Below are positions 23,151 to 36,042 of a stretch of DNA of 64,000 nt, piece after piece. How positions within the stretch are numbered: the first letter of the stretch is position 1; every line of letters starts with the position of its first letter. Below the pieces are notes generated by a model. That model saw only the letters and a list, made by a program, of their open reading frames with translations, was not told the origin of the DNA and did no database searches. The translations under genes and the position numbers were made by a program. The stretch is taken from contig CAJQUW010007057.1 of assembly GCA_907163375.1 (NCBI GenBank), forward strand, positions 62,001 through 126,000, given 5' to 3'. The DNA is from Prostheceraeus crozeri. Taxonomy: Eukaryota > Platyhelminthes > Polycladida > Euryleptidae.

Positions 23151-23313
23151 ATTTTTAAGTAGAACTATTTAATTTCCATATCATTTTCCAGATGCCGGCT
23201 GATTCCGTTCAATACCTGCCATAATCAAAGCAGAACAGTTGTCGCTTCTAGTGGAGATCTATCTAAATAGGCCTATCTGTCAGCTTCTGTTTTGAAGTAA
23301 GATTACTTTCGAA

Positions 23314-25420
23314 ATGTCAAGCAGCGATAGTGATCTTGAAGATTGTTCAAGAAAAGTCATACCTCCACCATCTTCGACAGAGCGAAATGCAAAACGAAGA
23401 CGTTATAATACTGAGTGGAGGAGAGAGTCAAGAAAACGTCTTAAACTTCAAAAGCTGGTTACTAACAGTAATCAATTCCTTCAAGAAATTTCATCTTCAG
23501 ATGACGAAATGTATCAAACCAGTGGCACTGAAACGATATTATCAAGGTCGCATGTTGATGTTGAAGATGATCATCTTATCACTATGATTGATAATGTAAC
23601 CGAATATAGATCAGACAGTAGTGACGCAAACATAGACTCTGACAGTTCGGGAATACCCATCAGAGGAAGAACGAGCTACCTTGTGGGAAGATTTAGCAAC
23701 ATTTGCTCACAAGAGTAATTTACTCACAACCCAAACGGATGCATTGCTTAACGTGTTGAATAAGCATAACGATGTAGTTCTAGCTGAATTACCCAAGACT
23801 TACAAAGGATTGTTTCATTTGCCTAAAAATTCTATACGAGAAAATATCCGACATCTGTCAGGTCATTCATATTATTACATTGGGCTAGAGAAACAGTTAC
23901 GATTTTATTTTTCAAGATTTCCAAAGAACATTAAAGAAGACGTAGATTCATTAGAACTGGTTTGGAATATTGATGGACTACAGATTTTCAACAGTAAGCG
24001 ATTGTCAAGTTGGCCCATTCTTTGCTATATCTCAAATGTTCGTCCTCGGATTGTATTTGAAGTTGCAATTACACTAGGAAAAGGAAAACCAACAAACCTA
24101 GATTTCATTGTTGAATTTGTAGCTGAATTGAAAATGTTAATTACTTCAGGCATTACTATTGATAACAAACTGTATGGTGTTCAAATGAAAGCATGTGTAG
24201 CTGATGCTCCTGCTCGGGTAATGATGAAAAACATGAAACAATTCAGTTTAAAGTTCGGATGCGACATGTGTTTGAAAGAAGGGTTTCAAGACGGTAAACG
24301 AACTGTTTTTGTTGGTTCACGTGAGTGTGCACCAAGAACTGACGATAACTTCAGGAAACGCTCGCAAACTTGTCATCATAGAAACTCTGGTGTAGGTAGT
24401 CCTGTTGAATCGCTCCCTATCGATATGATTCGATCATTCCCACCGGATTTTATGCATCAAGGTGGTGGCACGATGAAGAAGTTACTACTTTGGATTTTGA
24501 AAGGCCCCAAGAAAAGTACTAATCATAGGCACTTGGTCAGAATGGCACCATCAAAAATTGTAATACTTGATAAGCGTATCAAATATATTAATAGAAGCAT
24601 TCCGAATACATTTGCTCGTAAAGTTCGAACTACAGATGAACTGCATAATTATAAGTTTACAGAATTACGGCAAATCTTGTTGTATACCGGAAAATTGTTG
24701 TTCAAGGACTTATTGGCTTCGCAAGAGCAATATAAGCACTTCATCATGTATTCTTGCGCATGTTGTTTAATGTCTGACCCTATAACAGACTCAAGTTCTA
24801 GTGGTAAGCAAAATGAGTTGCTAAATAAGGTCGTGAATGGATTCAGTGAGTTTTATGGCGAGTCATTCATGACCTATAACGCGCATGTTAATTTACATTT
24901 CGCTGATATTGTGAAGTGGCATGGCAACCTTAGTTCTGTAACTGCTTATCCATTCGAAAATCATTTCAGATTCATACGAAAGTATGTGACATCTCCTCAT
25001 AATGCTCTAATTAGTATTATCAAAGGACTCCAACGACGTCAGAGTACCGAAAATGTGAAGATATTTCAAATACCAGAGAGGACGATATATGTATCTCCAC
25101 CCAATAATGTATATATTGACAAAATAAATCACAGATGCTTCGAGGCTATAGCCAGCGATGGGAATGATGTAAAGCTAATCGAATATATCAGAAAAGAACC
25201 CATGTTCACGGATCCAATAGATTCGTTCGACATTGGTTGCTACATCATATACTCAGCATCATGGAGATACGTGTACATTGATGAAAGCAATGTCAAAACA
25301 TTTAGGAGAGGTATACGAATAAATTTCAAGGACATGCCAGGAACGGAGTCGCCTGAAATGACAATCGGGAAATCATTACTCATGGCGTCATTGCACGATC
25401 AAGATGATAACTTATTTTGA
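23314..25420 (+). pseudogene. DDE transposase of the 10.1-kb element, one frameshift
   Basis: An acidic, basic-cluster N-terminal part (23314 to about 23650) starts MSSSDSDLEDCSRK. The main body (579 codons, 23681-25420) follows in the next frame. The family-typical junction PSEEERATLWEDLATFAHKS shows the two belong together, so one base is lost or gained near 23640-23660. In the body, counting from MWEDL, candidate catalytic and structural residues are Asp98 (VWNIDGLQIF), Asp175 (VADAPAR), the CxxC pair 194/197 (FGCDMC), DFMH at 256-259 and Glu426 (AYPFEN). This order matches animal transposases usually annotated as uncharacterised, with the motifs DGL-xx-S, CDAPAR, GCxxC, DYMH and FEN. I infer an EnSpm/CACTA-related enzyme. 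The upstream 195-bp repeats may drive it. Confidence 0.8.
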
Positions 25421-26644
25421 TTTCCGAAAAAAATAGTTATTCTCACCCAGTACATACCTATCGTCACTTCATCGGCACAGTTGTTAGGATATGTAGAACT
25501 ATTTATTTAGATCTCAAGACAATAAGTGACAGAAAATTACATAGCCTAGTAAGTACATGCATGTTTTTAATTATCTTATATTTTGCGATATTTTTTATTG
25601 TACTTACAGTACACGCATATATGCTCATTTTCCTTTCAGGTAAGCGTATAACAACATCATCAGAATGTCCGATACCAAATCTATCGACAATTCAATCCCT
25701 GATTTGGCTAGAAAGTCTACACGAGTCAAGAGGAAAACTGTTCCATACGAACAGGTAAGAAATCTACAAGTATTGAGATTTAATAGACCTGACTATTGCA
25801 GAATTGAAATGATCTACCCACCCGTCATTGTAGCTAATTTTTGAGTAGATGTCTCATCAAATTCTATAGTAATAGTCGGATCTAATATTCTATAATTCTA
25901 TCTAATGTGTAATCTAATATGTGATAAGATTTGAAAGACGTGACCGTTTTCTATTCTCCGATGTATTCTTACACCGATCGAATTATTAGCCTATTTATAT
26001 ATTGTATTGTATTAGTAGTTACTTTATTATATTATAACTTATATTGCCTATTGCCGTAGTTTAAATGATTTTATATAGGTAGTATTCCAAACTTTTCAGA
26101 GAAAATGGACTATCTTCTACTTCACTACTGCCGAAAAATCTTTGTACGTGGTGCCATCCAGTTGGGTGAAGGTCAACATAGCTAAAAATGCAACGAGAAA
26201 AACCAGTCATGTTTGTTGGTGGCCACCAGCGGGTTCGTCAGATGAGACTAAAGAAACAATGGCTATGCTAGTAAGCAATTGCTCCGAACCGAACTTCGAC
26301 TCTTGGAAGTTACAAGTTGGAATGCGGTTCGATGAATTCATTGACTGTGACAAAGCTCAATCTGCCCTACGATCTTACGCAAGTCAAATATCCGAAGATG
26401 AGGCACCAAAATCACCTGCGGTGTCTTTATCAGCATCAAAGGAGAATCAAATCTCACAAGATATTTTGAAAAGCACATCAGGTAAGTTGTGTATTCTTTT
26501 CTAAGAATCGTCGCTAACAATAAATATATTCTACAACGGCCCAGTCCAGTCAGTACATATTATATAATTTCCTAACGGTTTTAATGTTTAATAACTGGGC
26601 AACTTTTAAACTTTTTGCTCTAAGTTTGAGCTATGAGTTTTCAG

Positions 26645-27318
26645 AAGGGTTTGCAAACCGGGTAGCCCGAGTCGGGTTGCAAATTTTGTAACCCAAAACC
26701 CGACACGTGGAGTTTTCAAAGCCGACACGAGAAACCCGAGTATTTTCTTCTTAACCCGAGTAACCCGCAAAATAGAAATATCAGCTAAAGCCACGTTGTA
26801 AACTTTCTGTTTGTCGAACAGGAATCGTAATTGATTTTCGTGTGCTACATAAAGGAAAGCGACTCGGTGTCCAATACAGGCAATTGATACTTGCTCGCAA
26901 GTGAAAAATCGCGTCATATTCTTTATCTTCATTTCTTATCTTCATGTAGCGAGCGAGTCCCGGTTGATTTACTTATCAGCTCATTCGAATATTGTTTCAT
27001 GAGCTTCTTACCTTTTGTTCATGTGGTCGGCAATCATATGCAGTTTTTGGGGTTGCTTCCAAATTTCCCTTTGGTGTTGATCGGAGCTGTGGTGATTCAA
27101 TACTTGGTGAAATCGGATCGATGTGCCTTTCGATAGATGAAGACGGCGATTGTATGCTACTGTAGGCAGGCCTGATAGCTTTCGCAGGTATTCTTAAATA
27201 AAAAAAGGAATTAAGAAAGTTTTATAACGAGAAAAGATAGATCATTCATCGAGTAACCCGGGTAACCCGGGTATTTGGGTAACCCGGGTATGAAAAATTG
27301 GTCTGGTTGCAAACCCTA
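26645..27318. mobile_element. hAT-type element carrying a captured exon, inside intron 2
   Basis: The ends AAGGGTTTGCAAACC and GGTTGCAAACCCTA are inverted, flanked by a perfect 8-bp duplication GTTTTCAG (26637-26644 and 27319-27326). Both subterminal regions are made of ACCCG/CGGGT words (AACCCGAGTAACCCG type). The centre (26995-27249) is an inverted copy of the host element's exon 3 and its splice borders. Length is 674 bp and there is no transposase. Confidence 0.88.
26995..27249 (-). repeat. Inverted copy of exon 3 region (inside the hAT element)
   Basis: The reverse complement of 26995-27249 matches 27573-27828 at roughly 97 percent by eye. It covers the intron end, acceptor, the whole of exon 3 and the donor. 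One indel distinguishes the exon parts: this copy reads AGTATTGAATC where the resident exon reads AGTATGAATC. The copy keeps the phase needed by the gene. Confidence 0.9.
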
Positions 27319-27572
27319 GTTTTCAGTCTCGATTTTTTTTCTAAAAAGTTTTCGGATTTAAAAAAATATCCAATAATTTATCAAAAAAAGAATAACATGT
27401 TATTTTGTATCACTAGTTGACGAACAATAATGTTTGCAGGTGTAAGACAGGATGCAGGGGATTTTAGAAAAGGTGAACCGATTATTGGGTCAAAATGAAT
27501 TCTAAAAAACGCTTGTTGATATTTCGTCGTGATATTCATGATTAGGCTATAAGAATTTATTTACTTAAAGAA

Positions 27573-27828
27573 TGAATGATCTATCTTTTCTCGTTATAAA
27601 ACTTTCTTAATTCCTTTCTTTATTCAGGAATACCTGCGAAAGCTATCAGGCCTGCCTACAGTAGCATACAATCGCCGTCTTCATCTATCGAAAGGCACAT
27701 CGATCCGATTTCACCAAGTATGAATCACCACAGCTCCAATCAACACCAAAGGGAAATTTGGAAGCAACCCCAAAAACTGCATATGATTGCCGACCACATG
27801 AACAAAAGGTAAGAAGCTCATGAAAAAG
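27573..27828 (+). repeat. Resident copy of the exon 3 region
   Basis: Partner of the inverted copy at 26995-27249, about 325 bases away. A transcript through both would form a stem of about 255 bp. Confidence 0.9.
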
Positions 27829-30029
27829 CTCATTGATCAGCTTTTTGTGCTAGGGTCCCAGTATTCCCGTGAATGTTAAGGGAGATTATTTTATGTTTCA
27901 CCTTTTATACTATCGCCTTAACAAATATTTGTGGTCCATGTTGATTAACAATAGTAGTGAGTAAGACATTCTTACGTAAATGAATAATTTAGCTGCCTGC
28001 ACACAATAGAACTCAAAGTGGGCGTGGCTCCGACCGGACGAGATATAAACGGAGGTTGCTTTTGTCAAACACTGAGTTGAGTTGGTTATCGTGTATTCTG
28101 CTGAATTAACTGAATTTAGTCGTAATAACTCGTGGTTTTCGTCATTGTGAAATCATAACGATTGGTTATCGTCGTTGTTCCTCGGGTTGTGTGCCATCAA
28201 TTTCATCAAAGACTTTGAATTTCCTTCTTTTTGACCTGATTTCTGAAGTTTTCGTACAATATACTTCAGCTTCAGCAGCTGCTAGTCACATAAATAACCG
28301 TTTGTTCAACATTACAGGCAGTGAAAAGAAGAGTTCCTCTGGACGAAATTGAAATCACAGAAGGCAATGATGATGAGATCTCCTCAATATCATTACTGGC
28401 TCAGATAAATGTAAGTTTCGATCCGTAATGTTACTTCACAGGTCATCAGCAACCGTCAGTCATAGTTTTAAGTCGTCTGTCGATTTCACAGCTTCAGCAA
28501 GAACAAACCTTCATTTTTCGACCTGACAAGCAAGCTCGCACATAGTGCCATAACATGTAAATTGCTTCATTGTGTCACTTCATACTGAAAATCGAGTTTT
28601 AGTTGACTTTTGTCTCCATAAATCAACGAACTCCATCTTATTAAAATGCCTTTAAAAAAACATCAGTTTTCTATACTGTATTATTAACTTATTCGTGACA
28701 ATATTTCTTTCTTTTTCAGAATAAGTTCGACAAAATTATAAGATCGATCAACGAGCTCTGTGATCGCCAAGAGGTTTTGCAATCGAAAGTCGATTGCCTC
28801 TTCCATAAATTTAATTCAAGCGATCCACCAACAATCTTTGATGACGACAACAAGGAAAACAAAGACTTAAAACTCATAAAAATGATGGCCAGCACCAGAG
28901 AAAACATCAGAGCTAATGTCAACTACAAACAATGTCTATCTGTAATGGGATTTCCGGTTGTCTCCAGCATCGATGATGTAAGTCACTTTCCAGTAGAATA
29001 GAGCTACGAAATTTATATGACAGTATCGTTTTATATACTGTATTTTTGTAATATCGTTTATTTCATCTGACGTAGTAGTCTCAAAACTCTTTTCAATATC
29101 AAATAGAATCGTAAATAACGTACGCATCCCTAGATACGCAACTTTTCAAAAGAAGAAAATACGACTTTTTCGGCAAGAAATTATGCGTTATTACGAGTAT
29201 ACAGTGTATATACCTGTAAGAAATCACACAATCAGACTCGTGTATTACGATATGTTACGGTTAGAGAAGTTTGAGTACCAGTGTTAAAATGTGATTCGTT
29301 CGTACGAAGCTGTTATCGTCAAATTTCGTAAAAATTGTCGAAAATGAGAAGTCAATATGCTTATGAAGGTGACGACATGATCCATTTAGATCTTACCACC
29401 AACCTCTGTACGCAGGGGCATTATCATTAATGGGGATTTTCTCGTTCGATTGCTCTTACTTGTCAAAAATCTGGATGAACAGTAATGATAATTCCGCATT
29501 GTTAGAATAAGTTATTGAACATTAACATTTCTTTTCAGCTAATTACAAGTGATTCTCAGTTCTCGGGATCACAGAAGGATGCTGCTCGCCGTCGAAATGC
29601 ATTAGTGCATTCCCTTTTAGAATTGGCGCCGCGGGCGGATGGTCGAACCTCACTTAATGGTGTGATCCGAAATTGCCTATATGCTCTTGCACCGGTCAAA
29701 TTTTGGCAATACTTCTCTAGTCAGGGGCGTACAAGGGCTACGAAGTATAGCCTTCTAGACGATCTACCAAACGTATATCAAGCTGTTCTGGCAACCTGTG
29801 CACAGTTATACCGACTGCCACAAAAGGAAATTGTACATTCAATTTCAAACGTTATAAAATCCTGCAAAAACAGGTCTGACGCGAGGAAATTTCGTCATGA
29901 TAATCCTCAATTGGGATTAGTAGACGCTACGATTGAAGACAATGATCGACTCCCTAACAACACATCAGCAGATGGGTATAATTATGACATTTGTAAAGTC
30001 GATATTGATGATGATAGTGCTTCAGATAC

Positions 30030-30507
30030 ACACTAAAGCAAAAAATTAATGTCACCTCATTATCAACTCATTTTCATTACAAGTTTTCGATCCCTTACAG
30101 TCATCAGATTTCTTTCATTTTTCATAGCAGATAACCAATGACCTAAATTAAGGTGTGGCAACAATATTTTCAAAATATGCCAAAACTGTACGTTCTTGGG
30201 TCCTAGTAAAAAAAGTGGTACTTATGTTCTAGCCCTTTACACAGGTACATATAAGTAGATGAATATAAATATCGTTATCTACATATTACCTTGTACCTGT
30301 TTAAAGGGCTAGAACATAAGTACCACTTTTTAGTTACCATATAACCCACCAACGTATAGTTTTGACATATTTTGAAAATATTGTTGCCAAACTTAAATTT
30401 AAGTCATTGATTCTCTGCCGTGAAAAAAATGAAAGAAATCTAATGACTGTAAGGGATCGAAAACTTGTAATGAAAATGAGGTGACATTTTATTTTTTGGT
30501 TTAGTGT
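30030..30507. repeat. Fold-back over the stop codon and 3' UTR
   Basis: Arms 30030-30260 and 30277-30507 are inverted copies (about 85-90 percent identical by eye) with a 16-base loop. The left arm begins with the last codon and TAA of the accessory gene. The right arm ends with the inverted same word. Shared words include TGTCACCTCATT, TTTTCGATCCCTTACAGTCA, CAATATTTTCAAAATATG and AGTGGTACTTATGTTCTAGC. The mature mRNA would carry this hairpin. Confidence 0.92.
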
Positions 30508-31559
30508 ATGATCGTAATATATAGGCTATATCGGAAAACCCAGCGGCGGATATCTATACTTGCTTAGCGATGTCTGTGGTATATCATGTAAAGGCATCAT
30601 AGATAACATGATACATGTACATTCGACGTATATGAACCAGGTTTGAAGTTACAAAATAGAACCACCATTATCAATGATTTTTTGCATGTCAGAAATTATA
30701 TTGTCTAGATATTCGCCGCTGGTTTTTCCGGTTTATGAAAGATTATTGTAATTAATAAGTGTTTTTCGTTTATTACATGTAAAAGTAATCTTTACATCTT
30801 ACAATCTTAAATCTTTACATCTTAGTAATCTATTATATATGAAAGTAATCTTTACTTTCAGAAATTGGAGGTTTCTCGAATAAGTATACGAACACTCACG
30901 ATGTGGTCGCACCAACCATTTGATAAATGAGCGATTCTTTGTAGACAACAAGTACATATAACGTCGAAGCCCTCAACTTCGATCACTATCTGGCAAATAG
31001 GAACTAAAATTCATAATTCATCACACCACAAATACTTTGAAATTCGAGAATCCTCTCATAACTTTCGGAATTGATTATTACATCATGTAAAAAAGCCTTT
31101 GTACTATTTGTAGGAGCGTAGTGTGTAGTAAAAAGTTTATTCACTTCTTTGTCTCATAGAGAACATGTGTGATTTGATAAACAAATATTTTTACTGAAAT
31201 ATATCCATCTTTTGTACTTTTTTCTTGCTTTGATTTATGTCTGTAGTTCTTAAGTGAAATCATATTTCAAATTGATACAATGATCTATCTTTGGCTATCA
31301 TATCTTTTCAGTTATCGACACATGCCTTCGGCTAAACATTAAATCGGGAATTGTTGTAGTTTTATTGCAGTATATGTTGAAATATTTGCAGGTACGCTGC
31401 GGTCAATTTGTGTTCATTCAGAGGTTGTGGACACTCAGTGATTAAATTTAAATCGTATGTTTAATTTTCATGTACGAATCTTAGATCGATGAGATTTAAT
31501 AATGTCACTTAAACGAGTTCGTCGCTACAATTGAGGGTTCGTAAATATTAAAATCTGAA
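30508..31559. other. Non-coding right part of the 10.1-kb element
   Basis: AT-rich, with no reading frame of note, between the fold-back and the right word array. Confidence 0.55.
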
Positions 31560-31700
31560 CCTTAGACGAACGTTCGACGATCGCGTTCATTGAACGTTCG
31601 TTGAGAGTTCGCACGCGAACCAAACTGATGGACAAAATTAGGTTCGCGAACTTAGCAAATCCGAACCCTCAACGAACGTTCAATGAACGTTCGTGCGCCG
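31560..31700. repeat. Right subterminal array of CGAACGTTCG words
   Basis: It contains GACGAACGTTCGACGATCG, ATTGAACGTTCGTTGAG, CAACGAACGTTCAATG and AACGTTCGTGCG, mirrored with respect to the left array at 21600-21760. Confidence 0.85.
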
Positions 31701-31715
31701 GTGGGGTAATCCGTC

Positions 31716-34700
31716 TTCAACAGGTTAATCGTTGCACTAATGGAAAACTTATTTTTTTTAATTTGAGCTTATCAAATGTAATTTCATTATTATCTATCAT
31801 TGCAACTAGGAACACTTGCATTCAGGTTGGTCTGTTGAGTTGATATTGCTCAATCAGGAATCCGATATGTAATAGCAGGGGAGGCGGATGGGCACCCTAT
31901 GGGTTTTTCAGACTAATTTTTTACAAGAGTAATTCTTTTCGTCCCGGAACAACTCAAAGGACAAGAAGAGTGTATCAACCAACTTTCCAAAAAGATTAAT
32001 GTTCTAGGATCCATTAGAAAAAAATTAGAAGCGATTTTGCAAAAAAGTGTCAAAATGCCCATTTAGCCTCATACCACGGTGTAATATGGGCACTGCCTTG
32101 AGGCTATATGGATTTTGTATACTTCACTCAGTAAATGATGTTTATCAACGGTTTTGTCGTCTCTTATACATACATGATTGGTTCTTCAAGATAAGGACTT
32201 AAAATGGACCATGACCGTATCGGCTGCGCATTGAAAGCTAAACAAGGCTTCCTCTACATAACCTGAAAAGTATGAATTATCAGTTTATTCAATTATGCAC
32301 TTACCACAAAATAGCAAACGTTGCATCAAACGCGTTTTCATTCACGCCACATCACTCATGTGCTCAATTCTTACGCGGCATTTGGTGTAGAGGTCAATCA
32401 TCGTGATTTATTGTCAATCGCCACCGATGACATGCATGTACGGGTACATGATTACAAATTACAGCACAGGGTGCACTCATTCTTAAAGCTGAATAGTAAT
32501 CAACTGCTGGCCGATAGGAAACGTACTTATGGCCAATTGACATAACTCGAGCGCCCTATGGGCAAACTAAACTGATGCCAATCTCAGAAGCAAGTTAGGT
32601 GTTCATGATGAGAACTTTAAAAAAAGAATTTATGCCATTTAGTTTGCTATCTGAATTTCTTAAGTAAACTTGATAACAATGGGCCTGTCCCTTTGCGACA
32701 AATTTCATGCTTTGGCGCTTTGTTTGAATCTTGGCGCTCTTTCCATCAAATTCTTAATACCTTATTGCATTGATTCATACTTCCATTAATGTCATTCTAT
32801 AAGTCTCTAAGTCTATAAGTCTCGCTATTTGTCTGGAAGACAAGCATGCAAGAAATAATAATTATGATGATGAAAATGAGCTGCCCATTTTACCTTAGTG
32901 ATATTTTCGGAGTAGGTTATATGGGCACTTTTCTTGACTTAACCTGGGGCACTCTTGACTTCACCTAAATGGAATTTTGATCGTCAATCTGCATGTAATT
33001 ACGACGAGAGTTTTTGTTTGCCTCGAACAATCACTCTTTACAGAATGAGAGGCTTAGCCAAATGAGCGTCTGATTCCATTTACATAATTGACCAGTCGAC
33101 GGGAGATCATTTTATGTCTTCACAAGTTGAATAAGCAAAACTCCCCAACGTTTGGTCGAGATTTACTATTCAAAGTCAAAAAGTAAAACACTCCAGACGG
33201 GCCTTCGGCGTCCCGCGCCTTCTATTGGTCGATGGTAATAAATGGCCAAGATGTTACAATGAGCGTTGGACACATGCGATGAGACTACAAGCAGACCCAA
33301 GTGCAGAAGGAGCGACCTGACCTTGACCTGATCTCTCCGGGAGAGAGGGTGGAGTGAGCCGGGTATGTGTTGAGAGAAGGGTGAGATTACAAGGAGAGAA
33401 GGGATTTTGTCCAGGATGGGGCATGCTTTGTGTCACATCGTGCAGAAGTGAATGTGTTTTGTCCACTGCTACCACTGATCTTTGACTGTAAGATGTAATG
33501 GTATTCTATGTGATTAGGTGCATTTGGTGAGAAAAGAAAGGGGTCTTTCGCCTCTCTCTCTCTCTCTCATCAGATGACTGTAAAAACCGGGTTTCCCTTG
33601 GAAACCAAGGCTGATTATTCGATGGGTGATATCACCTAAGTTGTTAGAGTTAGGGGAAAGCCTGGAGATGGCCTGGAGATCAAGCCATCGCAATAGGACT
33701 AAACTTTAAAGGCTTGTATCTTTGTTTGTAGGTGTCGGATTGACTTCGTTCAACAGTTGTTGCAAAGTTCATGATCCGCTTGATGTGACAGACTTAAACG
33801 TCTTATAAGTTGCTAAAATGCCAACAAATATAAATTCATTATTTTTTGGATGTTTTCCGGGGTTTTCGACCCTGCTGAAGTCAATCACGGCATTTCTAAT
33901 AGTGTTATGAGAGTTCTGATTGGACGAACGAGGATTCCTAGCTCATCAACCATCCACCACAAAGAAGAGAGACTTTCTAACACAGACGGTGCTGATTTAC
34001 GAAGCAGCGTTATGTGTTCATCCATCAACTTTCGTAATTGCAAATCATCCACAAAACAAGGCGTTTCTACTTTTTCAATCTGACTGCATATCCCAAACAT
34101 CTTTTTTTACTTTCTTTCCTTCATAAAATTGATTCCGAAACACGATGCGACTGCACTGCTCTACGAAACATCACAGCAATTTACTAGAAGCGCTTGTAAG
34201 TTTCTGCATTTATTCTCAATGTTCATTAGCAATCAAACTTGCAGCAACTTATGAAACAACTCACTTGATAAACACTTAACTTTGACTCTGTCACTTGAAC
34301 TACCTTGGATGACATACCCGTTTCATTTATGGTATGGAACAACTTTCAACGCTTATCAGTGACTTTCGTTTTGATATTCAATCTAACCTGAAAAGCTTTT
34401 ACTTGCATCATTTCTAACACAGACGGAACTGATTGACGAAAAAGCGCTGTGTGTTAAGTCTCATCCACATGTGTCCAACGCTCAATGTTCATAGTCCATC
34501 ACGCCTTCATGTTTTTGGGTTTTTGGCACTACTTATGAAACCAAGTCAGAATTTTATTTCTGTTGTAGACTTAGAAAAAATATAAGTTACATGTGAAATC
34601 CTTTTACTTTGGAACTTTACCTTTCAGGTGGCATTTAGTAAGTAGGTATGGTAATATTGGTACATTTGGCGTCAGCAGTTGACCAAATGTTCCAACAAGC

Positions 34701-35735
34701 AATTCCATGTAACATGAATTTTCATTTTAGTATTAAAAATCTAATCGCAAAAAGTTAGAAATCTCGGCACTGTAATTTCGAAATCTCGAACGCCTAAAAA
34801 TTTGTCAAGATGTCGACATTTCGGTATTCGAGATCTCGAGATTGAATTCAGTCACAGTATAGAGGTATGAACAATACCATGCATTTTTGACATATTTTAC
34901 GCGAGTGAAACATTCATGACAAGTTTTGATGCATGCCAGTTATATTTCCAAGGCTCGTTATTAGCCATAACGGTTTTAATCAATTAGGAGTGGTGATATG
35001 AAGCATGAATATTATAGACTGATTTAATTGCATAGAATAAGATGCTTATTATTTCTTTTTATTTTAGCCTGATTCAAAGAAATGCTCATCGAAATGGATA
35101 GGATGACCACAAAGCTCGATCATCTAACTGTGCTATAAGTCGTATCAAGCCGGGTTGAGAGAGAGTGAATGAGACGGACACCAGCATCTACATCAGCATC
35201 ATCGGCACCTTTCACCAGTAAAAAAATACATGTATCTAGAAGAACTGCTTACATGTCTGTCACGACTGAATACAAATATGGATGAGAGAGAGAGAATGTG
35301 GTAAGTTGGCCATGGGCAAGTCCAGTTTTATTCAGCATTGGCTAAAATCACGACTTTTGAATAAAATTAGTGTGAATATTGTTTATCATTAGCCTATACA
35401 TCTTGAAAAATTTTGCATGAAATTCGGTTTCATTTTACGTCTAAATTCCATCAAATTTTCCATATATCGGTATGCGATTCTTTTGGCTGACCATATGATT
35501 CCTAATTATCAATGCAGAAATTCTAGAAAAATGTTATAGAATAGAGGAAAACACATACTTCAAAACTGCTCTCTTATCGCAAATCGATGCCGGTTCTTGG
35601 TTTGCGAAAGTTGTTAATTTGTAGTCCTTGTTGCCGATTTCCAATCTCATGAGAGTATGTGGAGGCAGTCTACAGTTCTATTACCATGTCTGTGCAGTTC
35701 TCTTAACCCATTAAACGCGGTGACACATACATGTA
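31716..35735. other. No gene; old repeats
   Basis: No supported coding region. 31880-32110 and 32530-33000 contain several GGGCA-CCTATGGG / ATATGGGCAC words that may mark an old element. 32960-33090 is the inverted partner of 11405-11600. A short (TC)n lies at 33552-33569. A 50-bp segment starting TTTCTAACACAGACGG occurs at 33975 and again, diverged, at 34411. 34755-34850 is built of GAAATCTCG/CGAGATCTCG words. Confidence 0.45.
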
Positions 35736-35798
35736 TATGAGTTGGATGAGAGAAGTCCTTTTTGTATTGATAAAATACAGCTTTATTAGGACGAGGCC

Positions 35799-35827
35799 TT
35801 TCGGACGCACCAAGCGACCATCATCAG
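35799..35827 (-). ncRNA. Hammerhead-like core, left copy
   Basis: On the minus strand: CTGATGA, an imperfect helix II (GGTCGC paired with GCGTCC), then GAAA. Penelope-like elements are known to carry hammerhead ribozymes. I could not convincingly pair helix I, so activity is not claimed. Confidence 0.45.
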
Positions 35828-36042
35828 GTGCAGGCAGTCATGAAACTGAACATCAGTTGATCATGCCACATTGCTGAACAGGAGTCATGTACGGAACTGG
35901 ACGCCAAAGCATAGAACTATACAAAATGTGTTAATCATGTTGCGTATACAATATTAACAAATAAAATGACTACTGTTAAAATAAGAAGTAGACGAAAAAT
36001 GTACATAAAAAGTCAAGAGAAGCAAACGAAGGAAAGAACTAG

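Larger units (their letters stand above)
25665..30036 (+). pseudogene. Six-exon accessory gene with C-terminal DUF4806-like domain
   Basis: GT-AG borders give coding exons 25665-25754, 26079-26481, 27628-27808, 28318-28410, 28720-28977 and 29539-30036, about 507 codons. Exon 1 is basic (ARKSTRVKRKTVPYEQ). Exon 2 has the VVPSSWV and CWWPPAG module often found N-terminal to DUF4806. Exon 5 is helical and ends at SSIDD. The last exon (TSDSQFSGSQKDAARRRNAL onwards, with LNGVIRNCLYAL) resembles DUF4806. Exon phases agree everywhere except exon 3, which is one base short. The inverted copy of that exon at 26995-27249 has the missing base and would restore phase. An acceptor just before exon 1 (25639) implies a 5' UTR intron. 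The gene is co-oriented and 245 bases downstream of the transposase, so it is probably a transposition cofactor or DNA-binding partner. Role is inferred. Confidence 0.72.

Noticed and set aside
33850-34126. Overlapping frames on both strands
   Set aside because: Mutual shadows without recognisable domain; part of the sequence is a short duplicated repeat.
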